Under the pieces are notes generated by a model. The model did no database searches, was not told the origin of the DNA, and was given only the letters and a program-made list of their open reading frames with translations. From Clostridium pascui (GTDB lineage: Bacteria > Bacillota > Clostridia > Clostridiales > Clostridiaceae), in assembly GCF_016908015.1 (NCBI RefSeq), contig NZ_JAFBDB010000008.1, positions 62,001 through 126,000 on the forward strand: 64,000 bases of DNA. The letters are read 5' to 3'. This document shows positions 8,547 to 16,454 of this stretch, piece after piece. The translations under genes were made by a program, and so were the position numbers. The stretch's first letter is position 1. The number at the start of each line of letters is the position of its first letter.

Positions 8547-11446
8547 AAAATATTTATTCTTTGTTTTATGCCTTCCAATATGTCATATTCTTGTGGATTC
8601 TTTAGTAATTTATAATATGCCTCAGCTTTAGTAAAAGCTTTTAAGGCTTCTATATTATCTTTTGACTTTGATAAAATTAATGCAAGTATTCCATAAGCTG
8701 AAGCCTTCTCCCATATTACATCCATTTTTTCATACATACTTAGGGCCTTTTCTATATATATCTGTGGCATATCACTTATATTAAGTTCACAGGCTGAATA
8801 AGCCGCATGTGTATAAAATATAGGCAGCCCTTGCTTTATATGGTTTCCTTCACACATAGTTATTGCCTTCTCATAATTTTTTAAGGCTTCTTCAAATTTA
8901 TTCTCTCTTTTTTTAACTTCGCCTAAAAAGTCATAAGCTGCTGCTATATTTAGTATATATTTATTTCTATCTCTTAATTCATTAAATTTATCTATAGACT
9001 TTTTTAGAATTAATTCGGCTTCTTCATACTTATTTTCCATTATATTTTGAAATCCTGTAAGTCTATATAAAATAGGTATTTCTTCTTTTAAATTGTTTTC
9101 CACTGCAATATCTAATGCCCTTTTTAAATACTTGTCCATTTTAACTGAATCATATATATTCATTGAATAATATATTAGTTGTTTGTATGCATTGAGTATA
9201 TGTACTATATCAACCTCTGAAGAACCTTCATTTATTATCCCTTCCATTATCTTTACACCTTCAATATAGTTTCCGCTTCTTATATAGTCTCTACCAATCA
9301 TATACTCTAAAGTGATTTTAAGTTCCTTTAGTTCCTTTGCGTTCTTAGGTGTTTCCTCTATCTGATAAAGTATATTATTGAACTTTTTAAATTTATCCAA
9401 AGCTTCTGCATCCGTTAAAAAACCTAAAGCTGTATTTTGCAATTCTTCATTTACTACAGGAAATATTTCATGATAACTTTGAAGATACATATTTAGTTCC
9501 TTTATCATATATTTTAAAGATTTAAGCTTGTTTCCACTTCTTTCAAAATGGTATATAAGTTTAGAATTGAATACATTATCCATTATACTATGTTTTAAAC
9601 TCTCTTCAATTAATTGTCCTATTTTTTCATGTAATAATCTCTTTTCTAATAATCCTGCTTTAGAATACACAAATTCTCTCATCTTTTGATGTGTAAATTG
9701 AATATTTATATTTTCATTTTCAAAGCTTTCTTTTATAATGCACTTATTTTTCAGTTCACCTAATATATCTATAAGCTCAAAATCATCATAATTACATAAC
9801 ATTTTTAAGTTTTGAAAATTTACCTTATCAAAAAATACAGATATTATATTTAGAGTTTTTCTCTCATCTCTATTTAATCTATATAATCTAGTTTGAAGTA
9901 TATTTTCCATTTTAGGCGAAATCAAGTTAAAGTCTTTGCTCTCCTTTATATTGTTTAGCACTTCCGTTATAAAAAATATATTTCCTTCTGTTTCTTCATA
10001 TATAGCTTCCATTTTTTCATTATTCAAATTAAAGTTTGGTATACATTTTGATATGAATTCAACGGTTTGTTCCTTATTTAACCTATGCAGCTGAATTTCA
10101 CTTATGAGGTTTTTAACTTGAAGCTGATTTAAGAAATTTATTATTTTATCATTATATTCTTCTCTCGATACCAATATAGGTAAAATATTTTTATTTTTAT
10201 TTTGTAATATTAAGTTTTTAAGCATAGTTATACTTAGTTTATCTATCCATTGTATATCATCAAAGAATAATATTAGCTTTTTATTTTTAGTACACTCATT
10301 TAATATTTTTATCGCGGCTTCTTCTGCTGCTTGATATTTTATCATATCCATACTTTTATAAATATTTGCGCGGCTGCCCTTATTAAACTGAAATGTTGGA
10401 AAGATACAGCTTATTATTTCTATAAGTTCTTGTGCTATTCTTACATTTTCAGAGTTTATTATGTCGGAAATTTGATTAAACACATTATTCCATGGTTTTA
10501 AAAGGTATTCCTCCTCTGCCTGATAACATACAGCGCTTATAATATTTATGTTTTTAGTATTTATTGTACTTAAAAACTTACACACCAAACTGCTTTTACC
10601 TATACCAGCTTCTCCAATTACAATAGGTGCTTTTACAGGCTTATTTAATGTAAAATCATTATAATTATTCTTAAGTAAATTTAATTCTTTATTTCTTCCA
10701 TAGAAAAAACTAAATTCATCGCATTCTTCACAAACCTTTTCAGAATTTTTTATATGGATTATTTCCTTGTATAAATTTATGGTTTTTTCATCCGGGGAAA
10801 CTTCTAATTCCTTTTTTAATAAATCCAACAGTTTATTATATATATAAATTGCTTTATCATATTTTCCTTCTTCTTTATATGAATACATAATTGTTCTATA
10901 TGCCTTTTCATTGTACTCATCTACTAATATAAGAGCCTTGCAATATTTCCTTAATTTTGTTATATTCTTGCTGCTTTCATATTGCTCAATTATATCTTGA
11001 AGTTTATGAATATATAAATCTTTGTAATACTCCCTAAGCTCTAGTACCCATTCCTCAAAATGCTCTTCATATTTCAAATAAAATCCTTCTAAAAAGTCTC
11101 CTTTATAAACATCTATACTTTCTTCAAAATTTGATGATAAAAATCTTTCTATATCCACTTCTACATTTATTTCTGGATTTAACATAATAATAGATCTTTT
11201 TGGTGAAACAAGAACTTCTTCATTAAATATCTTCTTTATCGAATAAACAGCATTTCTTAAATTTTTCTTAGCTACCGCTTCTTCCAAATCACCCCATAAA
11301 AGATTTACAATTGTATCTCTAGAGGCTTGTTTATAAAGAGCCATATAAAAAATTAATGCTTCAGCCTTTTTAAATGGAAAACTTACCTTTTTTCCATTCT
11401 TGAATATTTCAGGATATGCAAAAAGATTCACTTTTATATTTGTCAT
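8540..11446 (-). CDS. SARP-like transcriptional activator: winged helix, BTAD, AAA-type ATPase, TPR
   Basis: This 968-residue regulator has an N-terminal OmpR-like winged helix (about 1-95, with WGDLEEAVAKKNLRNAVYSI), then a BTAD all-helical domain (about 100-235, with YKGDFLEGFY). A STAND/AAA ATPase follows, with Walker A GEAGIGKSS at 278-286 and Walker B ILFFDDIQW near 395. The C-terminal third is TPR-like helical repeats. Such proteins are ATP-gated activators; SARP-type winged helices bind direct repeats about 11 bases apart near the -35 box. That is the spacing seen before the BCCT and hydroxylase genes, so it probably controls this block. Effector unknown. This architecture is far commoner in actinobacteria than in clostridia. 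Confidence 0.9.
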   Translation of the reverse strand: MTNIKVNLFAYPEIFKNGKKVSFPFKKAEALIFYMALYKQASRDTIVNLLWGDLEEAVAKKNLRNAVYSIKKIFNEEVLVSPKRSIIMLNPEINVEVDIERFLSSNFEESIDVYKGDFLEGFYLKYEEHFEEWVLELREYYKDLYIHKLQDIIEQYESSKNITKLRKYCKALILVDEYNEKAYRTIMYSYKEEGKYDKAIYIYNKLLDLLKKELEVSPDEKTINLYKEIIHIKNSEKVCEECDEFSFFYGRNKELNLLKNNYNDFTLNKPVKAPIVIGEAGIGKSSLVCKFLSTINTKNINIISAVCYQAEEEYLLKPWNNVFNQISDIINSENVRIAQELIEIISCIFPTFQFNKGSRANIYKSMDMIKYQAAEEAAIKILNECTKNKKLILFFDDIQWIDKLSITMLKNLILQNKNKNILPILVSREEYNDKIINFLNQLQVKNLISEIQLHRLNKEQTVEFISKCIPNFNLNNEKMEAIYEETEGNIFFITEVLNNIKESKDFNLISPKMENILQTRLYRLNRDERKTLNIISVFFDKVNFQNLKMLCNYDDFELIDILGELKNKCIIKESFENENINIQFTHQKMREFVYSKAGLLEKRLLHEKIGQLIEESLKHSIMDNVFNSKLIYHFERSGNKLKSLKYMIKELNMYLQSYHEIFPVVNEELQNTALGFLTDAEALDKFKKFNNILYQIEETPKNAKELKELKITLEYMIGRDYIRSGNYIEGVKIMEGIINEGSSEVDIVHILNAYKQLIYYSMNIYDSVKMDKYLKRALDIAVENNLKEEIPILYRLTGFQNIMENKYEEAELILKKSIDKFNELRDRNKYILNIAAAYDFLGEVKKRENKFEEALKNYEKAITMCEGNHIKQGLPIFYTHAAYSACELNISDMPQIYIEKALSMYEKMDVIWEKASAYGILALILSKSKDNIEALKAFTKAEAYYKLLKNPQEYDILEGIKQRINILK

Positions 11447-11689
11447 TTTATCACCTTTATCTTAATATTGTAAAAATTGACTATAATCTAATAATACCAT
11501 TAATTTCAAGAAAAATTAATACTCTTTTAATAATCTTTCTATAATATTAAAATTTTGTAGCTATTCAACTATTAAAGCAATTTAAAATTACTGTTATCAT
11601 TAGTTTATAAAAGAAGTTCTTCAATTTATCATTATTTTTTGTATCATAAAATCTGTCTTACAAAAACTAATGATAAAGGTGTTGGCACG
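11447..11689. other. Non-coding gap upstream of the regulator
   Basis: AT-rich sequence between the regulator start and the IS66 remnant. I see no gene, clear promoter pair or repeat in it. Confidence 0.5.
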
Positions 11690-13122
11690 TCGCAATCGAA
11701 GGCAAGATTATTGAGATTTACAACCAAGGTATATCTCAAGCTATAAGTGTTATTAAGGAACTATCAAATGAAGCTAAAACACTAAATTCTCAAGTAGAAA
11801 CACTCTCTAAAGAAAATAAAGCTCTTAATGAGCGTGTACACTCGTTGGAAAGTCAAGTCAATAAAAATAGTAATAGTAACAGTAAATCTCCATCATTAGA
11901 TGATTTTTAAAAAAGCTAAAAGTTTAAGAATAAAATCGGGTAAAAGACCTGGCGGTCAAGAAGGTCTTGAAGAAACAGTATTATACCTAAATGATATTCC
12001 TAATGAAATTAAAATTTACAGCATTGAGCAATGTACTGAATGTGGAGCATCACTAAAGGACGTAGCGCTAAAATATATATTTTTCGTCAAATTATAGATA
12101 TACCACATATAAAAGTTAAAATTGTAAATCATAAAGCAGAAATTAAAATATGTCCTCATTATAAAAGTAAAAATACATCTAATTAATACAGTTCAATATG
12201 AAGAACGAATAAAAGCGACAGCTGCTTATTTGACTCAATATAAGCTAGTTCCATATAAACAAGAAACTGAACTGATTGAGGATCTATTCAATCATCATTT
12301 AAGTCAAATTAGTATGGTAACTTTTAATCACGTTGTTATGAAAATTTGGAAACAATAACAAATAAAATTAGAAATAGTGTTACTTCATTTACGTGCGCTA
12401 TTCGTTTTGATGAAACAGGTATATATGTAAACAAAAGCATCAGTGGCTTCATGTTGCATCTAATGAAACTCTTACCCACTATGAATGCCGTGAAAAACAT
12501 GGTAACAAGGCTATTGAAGATATTACAATACTTCCAAGCCTGACAGGGACGGCAGTCCATGATGTGTTTAAGGCTTACCATAAATAAACTAAATGTAGTC
12601 ATGCTCTATGCAATGCTCATATATTAAGAGAACTTAATGACATAACTGAATTACGGGATCAAAACTGGTCAAAGCCAATGAAAAGTCTATTGACAGAGAT
12701 AAAAAAGAAATAGATTTAACTAGTTACAAATATAATGCTTTAACTTTAGATATAAAGTATAATGAAATGCTTAAAGCTGGATTCGATGAAGACTATGCTA
12801 AAAATATCAAATTATATTCTAAAAAGAAGATAAAGAAAAGTGTAAGTCTTAATTTACTCAATATATTAATTGACTATAAAGAACAAACTCTTGCTTTCAT
12901 GTATGATTTTAATATACCTTTTGATAATAACTGACAGAACGTGATTTGCATATGACTAAAGTTAAACAAAAGATTTCAGGAACCTTTAGAAGTTCTGATG
13001 AAGCAAATGCTTTTATTAGTATTCATGGATATATATCTACTGTGAGAAAACAAGAAAAAAATACTTTAGAGTGTATAAAGCCAGTACTTACAGTAATGCC
13101 CCTTGATATAATCTTAACATAA
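11690..13122 (+). pseudogene. Decayed IS66-family transposase
   Basis: The plus strand encodes pieces of an IS66-type transposase in several frames, broken by frameshifts and stops. In order: a coiled-coil N-terminus ending NSNSNSKSPSLDDF then stop; after a shift, KSGKRPGGQEGLEE and the zinc-finger piece CTECGASLKD (11900-12090); the catalytic start FDETGIYVNK near 12405; CNAHILRELND near 12610; and the conserved C-terminus ERDLHMTKVKQKISGTFRSS near 12945-13000. The canonical family has SNSSKPPSSDG, KPGGQ, VDETG, CNAHHLREL and RMVKVQQKISG, so the identification is firm. The element is inactive. It lies just upstream of the peptide cassette. I did not find clear terminal repeats. Confidence 0.88.
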
Positions 13123-13178
13123 AAGCTACGCTTAAAGAGGTATCCCCCCTCCTTTTGGCGTGAATAAATTTTATATTA

Positions 13179-13220
13179 ACACCTTACTGTCAGATGCATA
13201 AGAATTTGAAGGTAAGGTGT
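13179..13220 (+). terminator. Terminator-like hairpin at the end of the IS66 remnant
   Basis: A 9-bp stem (13179-13187 with 13212-13220) with a long loop is followed by TTTTTATAT on the plus strand. It would shield the peptide cassette from upstream transcription. Confidence 0.5.
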
Positions 13221-13331
13221 TTTTATATATTTTTTATGGTAACTGAATAATTATGCAAATTATCTTAATAACCTTTATAGACTAATTTAAGCAAAAATAT
13301 CATGTAAATAATTGCGGTATGAAAGGGACAG

Positions 13332-13420
13332 AAATGAACATGAAAAGAATTTTTATATGTATAGATTCCGTTCATGCTCATTTTTTACGTTTCATGCCCA
13401 TTTTTTTACGTTTCATGCCA
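13332..13420. repeat. Short repeat cluster (TTTCATGCCCATTTTTTTACG type)
   Basis: Three direct copies start near 13371, 13391 and 13412, at 20-21 base intervals. A degenerate inverted copy (GAAATGAACATGAAA) lies at 13332-13346. Multiple internal end repeats of this sort occur at IS21-type transposon ends, so this may be an element-end relic; that is inference. Confidence 0.5.
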
Positions 13421-13477
13421 TTAGGGTTGTATTTATTTTTTTATTATATAAAATAGATATTGTAAAGTTAACTTAAT

Positions 13478-13519
13478 CTTGAATTCAAGTAAATAATTTT
13501 CACAAGTACTAATACTTGT
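13478..13519. promoter_or_regulatory. Two palindromes upstream of the peptide precursor
   Basis: CTTGAATTCAAG at 13478-13489 is a perfect 12-base palindrome. ACAAGTA-CTAA-TACTTGT at 13502-13519 is a perfect 7-4-7 inverted repeat. Both carry CTTG/CAAG half-sites and lie 40-80 bases before the precursor start. They are candidate operators for control of the cassette; no dedicated regulator gene is present in it. Confidence 0.4.
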
Positions 13520-13559
13520 AAAAATTAAACATTACAACTTTAGAAAAGGAGGTAGTAAA

Positions 13560-13643
13560 ATGAAATCATTAAATAAGAAAATTGTAAGATCAAATAAAGA
13601 AGTTGTTACTTCTACTAGTGCATGTGTATATTGTATGAAATAA
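13560..13643 (+). CDS. Putative RiPP precursor peptide, 27 residues, two cysteines
   Basis: A very short gene starts at the ATG at 13560 behind a strong AAAGGAGG site and ends with TAA at 13641-13643. The peptide has a lysine/asparagine-rich leader beginning MKSLNKKIVRSN and a C-terminal core VVTSTSACVYCMK with a CxxC pair and a Ser/Thr-rich stretch. It lies directly before two radical SAM/SPASM enzymes and an MFS exporter. That arrangement is typical of radical-SAM-modified peptides such as sacti- or ranthipeptides, in which Cys sulfurs are linked to neighbouring carbons. I do not recognise the peptide family. Coding status rests on the ribosome site, position, composition and the adjacent duplicated core, not on homology. 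Confidence 0.72.
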   Translation: MKSLNKKIVRSNKEVVTSTSACVYCMK

Positions 13644-13693
13644 AAAAGTTATTACTTCTACTAAGTGCATGTATATATTGTATGAAATAAAGA
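13644..13693 (+). pseudogene. Frameshifted duplicate of the precursor core
   Basis: The sequence after the precursor stop repeats its last ~40 bases: GTTATTACTTCTACT against GTTGTTACTTCTACT, then AAGTGCATG against AGTGCATG, then ...TATTGTATGAAATAA in both. One inserted A breaks the frame, so the second core is not translated as such. It has no start or ribosome site of its own. It looks like a tandem duplication of the core-coding segment that later decayed. Confidence 0.65.
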
Positions 13694-13726
13694 AGAGGAT
13701 TAAATCCTCTTCTTTATTTCATACAA
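13678..13726 (+). terminator. 22-bp perfect hairpin between precursor and maturase genes
   Basis: Arms 13678-13699 and 13705-13726 pair perfectly around a 5-base loop. The left arm includes the end of the duplicated core. No T-run follows, so it probably acts as a partial terminator or 3'-end stabiliser that makes precursor mRNA exceed enzyme mRNA, as is common in RiPP operons. Confidence 0.6.
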
Positions 13727-13759
13727 AACAAGATAAGTTTATAGGAGGAGTTTTTTAAT

Positions 13760-15109
13760 ATGTATTTAGCTGATGAAATTGATGTTATACCTTTAAATGA
13801 ACAAGAGGATTTATTATTAAATTATTTAAGTGGAGCAGCAGATATTATTGACAAAAACATAGTTAAACAATTATTAGATAAAAAATTTGATGATGTATCT
13901 CAGGAAATAACTGAACAGTTAAAAGATAGAAAGTATATATTTGATAACAAAGAATCTAAAATATTATTTGAAAAAAGTTTAAAAGATAAGTTGGAGTTTT
14001 TAGAGCGCCGACAAGTCCCAAACTTCTTAATTATACCTACATATAATTGTAATTTAAGATGCATTTATTGTTATGAGCAAAAGTATAAGATTGGGAAAGA
14101 AAATCTATATGAAGATAAATATGAGTGGGTTGATAAATTATTTGAAAGCATTAACATATTGATAGAAAATTTCAAGTTGGAAAATAAAATTAAAGTTGAT
14201 AATAATGAAATTTATATTACTTTAATGGGCGGTGAGCCCTTATTGTATAAAAATATAGAACTAATAACTTATATAATAAATAAAATAAAAAATTATAATT
14301 ATAAATATAATGTAATTACTAATGGATTTGAATTAGATAAATATTTAGATCTATTAAGTTCCACTAATGTGGATTGTATTCAGGTAACAGTAGATGGGCC
14401 AAAAGAAATACATGATTTAAGAAGAATTGATAAAAATGGTCAGGGGAGTTATGAAAAAACAATATCAAATATAAAAAAAGCTTTAGATAGAAACATTAAA
14501 ACATATTTAAGAGTAAATATAGATGAGTCTAATTTAGATTATTTACCTAATCTTGCACAAGAGATAATGGAATATATAGGAATAAGCAAATATTTCATAC
14601 CTTATATATACTTATTACAAGATGGAGGCTGTAGTGGAGACAAAAATATTATAGATGAGGTATCATGTATAAAAAAACTGATAGGTATAGAAAAAGAATA
14701 TCCTATTGTAAAAATCTTTAATAAAAGATTTCATGCACAATCAATGATAGATAATATTTTAAATGGTAAAGAAAATGAATTTAAATTGCGAAATTGTTCA
14801 GCATGCAAGGAGCAGTATATACTTGATTATAAAGGTTATATATATAAATGTTGGTTTGGAATAGGAAATAAAAATTTCAATATTGGAAGCTATATAAATG
14901 GATTAAAAATTAATACCAAGTTAGACTTAATGTGGAAAAACAGAAATATTAACACTTTAGAAAAATGTAAAGAATGTAAATATAAATTTATTTGTGGTGG
15001 AGGATGTGTTAGTCATATAATACAATCTGGAAATGAATTAAATAAAGAGAGATGTGTTGATTATAAAAGTATCTTTAAAGAATTATTAGTGAATGAATGT
15101 TGTCAATAG
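13760..15109 (+). CDS. Radical SAM/SPASM peptide maturase 1
   Basis: This 449-residue enzyme has an N-terminal region of about 90 residues without the SAM motif (possible peptide-recognition domain). The radical SAM core starts at residue 97 with CNLRCIYCYEQ, whose Cys97, 101 and 104 bind the 4Fe-4S/SAM cluster. GGEPL follows near 157. The C-terminal SPASM/twitch domain carries auxiliary-cluster cysteines: NCSAC near 350, CKEC at 403-406, CGGGC at 412-416 and Cys432. Such enzymes build thioether or C-C links in ribosomal peptides. It starts 17 bases after the precursor hairpin with an AGGAGG site, in one operon with a paralogue and an exporter. The exact linkage cannot be predicted. Confidence 0.93.
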   Translation: MYLADEIDVIPLNEQEDLLLNYLSGAADIIDKNIVKQLLDKKFDDVSQEITEQLKDRKYIFDNKESKILFEKSLKDKLEFLERRQVPNFLIIPTYNCNLRCIYCYEQKYKIGKENLYEDKYEWVDKLFESINILIENFKLENKIKVDNNEIYITLMGGEPLLYKNIELITYIINKIKNYNYKYNVITNGFELDKYLDLLSSTNVDCIQVTVDGPKEIHDLRRIDKNGQGSYEKTISNIKKALDRNIKTYLRVNIDESNLDYLPNLAQEIMEYIGISKYFIPYIYLLQDGGCSGDKNIIDEVSCIKKLIGIEKEYPIVKIFNKRFHAQSMIDNILNGKENEFKLRNCSACKEQYILDYKGYIYKCWFGIGNKNFNIGSYINGLKINTKLDLMWKNRNINTLEKCKECKYKFICGGGCVSHIIQSGNELNKERCVDYKSIFKELLVNECCQ

Positions 15110-15127
15110 ACAATGGAGGAAGGTATT

Positions 15128-16444
15128 ATGAAAAAAAATAAATATACTGTAGGATTTAAAATAAAGAATAATAATATTTTATTTAATTCATTGTATGGAA
15201 CGGTAGATATAATTGAAAATGAAAATTTATATAATAATATAATAGCTAATAAATTAAATTATATAGATAATGATTTACTACAAGAATTATTTTTAAGAAA
15301 ATATATAACTAGAGAGGATGATATAAGTTTAGTAAAATCTCTTTATTTAAAAAGTAAAGATACCAATAAAAATAAAGGTAGATTTTATATTGTTTTTTCA
15401 TATCTATGTAATTTTAAATGTCCATACTGTTTTGAAAAAGACATTAATGATGTTAATAGTATGGATATGTTAAAGTTAGAAAATGTACTTAGATGTATTA
15501 GAGAACTTATAGCTACATATAAACTTGAAGAATCTGAAATTAATTTGTATGGTGGTGAGCCTTTATTACTTATAAATAAAGATTTAATTAATAGAGTTTT
15601 TGAGTTTGCTAGATTAAATAATATCAAGATATCAGTAATAACAAATGGAAGTAATATAAAAAATTATATAAGTATATTAGAAGAATATAAAAAGATTATA
15701 AATGTTATAAGCATAACAATTGACGGTCCTAAAGAAAATAATGATTTAAGAAGAATATACAAAAATGGTACTGGATCATATGATAAAATTATAGAGTCAA
15801 TACAATTACTAGGTGAACATAATATTAAAACATCAGTTAGAGTAAATATTGATAAATCTTATAAATTTTCATATTTAGAATTTATTCAAAAACTTTATAG
15901 TGATATAGGACATAGTATAGATGTAAATTTATTTAAAGTTGAGGATAATAGATGTTTAGGTAATATTGAAGAAATAATGTCAGATAAAGATATAGTATCA
16001 GAATTTAATTGTGAGGAGGTACAATATATTTTTGATAATTATAGTGTTAATAGTTGTGTAAAACATTATAATCAAATTAAAAATCTTATAGATAATGAAG
16101 AATTAATATTACCATTATTTAAATATTGTAAAGTTGGAAACTTATTCACATTTGATCCATCAGGAAGTATATTTATATGTCCTGAAGCGACTGGCGATAA
16201 CAAATTTACTTTAGGGAAATATTATCCTGAAATAGAAATAGATAAATCAAAAATAGAAGAACTGCTAAACTTATCTATAACTAATGTTGATAAGTGTTCT
16301 AATTGCGATTTATCTCCAATATGTGGTATGGGATGTCCATATGAATCATTTAATTTTACTAATAATATAAAAAATCCTAGATGTAAGTATGATGATATTT
16401 ATAAAGCTGTAGAAGAATATATTGAAACAAAGTATATTAAGTAG
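15128..16444 (+). CDS. Radical SAM/SPASM peptide maturase 2
   Basis: This is a second radical SAM enzyme, a paralogue of the first (both have TVDGPKE, NDLRRI or HDLRRI, and KNG-GSY). The frame opens at 15113, but that extension contains GGAGGAAGG, the ribosome site for the ATG at 15128, which I take as the start (438 residues). The SAM motif CNFKCPYCFEK has cysteines near 94, 98 and 101, and GGEPL follows. The SPASM part has YCKVGN near 335, CSNC, CGMGC and a late PRC. Two different maturases for one 27-residue peptide suggest two modifications, or a heteromeric enzyme. It follows gene 1 by 18 bases. Confidence 0.92.
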   Translation: MKKNKYTVGFKIKNNNILFNSLYGTVDIIENENLYNNIIANKLNYIDNDLLQELFLRKYITREDDISLVKSLYLKSKDTNKNKGRFYIVFSYLCNFKCPYCFEKDINDVNSMDMLKLENVLRCIRELIATYKLEESEINLYGGEPLLLINKDLINRVFEFARLNNIKISVITNGSNIKNYISILEEYKKIINVISITIDGPKENNDLRRIYKNGTGSYDKIIESIQLLGEHNIKTSVRVNIDKSYKFSYLEFIQKLYSDIGHSIDVNLFKVEDNRCLGNIEEIMSDKDIVSEFNCEEVQYIFDNYSVNSCVKHYNQIKNLIDNEELILPLFKYCKVGNLFTFDPSGSIFICPEATGDNKFTLGKYYPEIEIDKSKIEELLNLSITNVDKCSNCDLSPICGMGCPYESFNFTNNIKNPRCKYDDIYKAVEEYIETKYIK

Positions 16445-16454
16445 AGGTGCTATA

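Noticed and set aside
11900-12602. Short open frames of 65 and 88 codons near the IS66 remnant.
   Set aside because: They are frame fragments of the decayed transposase or their reverse complements.
13332-13420. Possible CRISPR-like array.
   Set aside because: Only three or four degenerate ~20-base units with no unique spacers of regular length, and no cas genes in the window.
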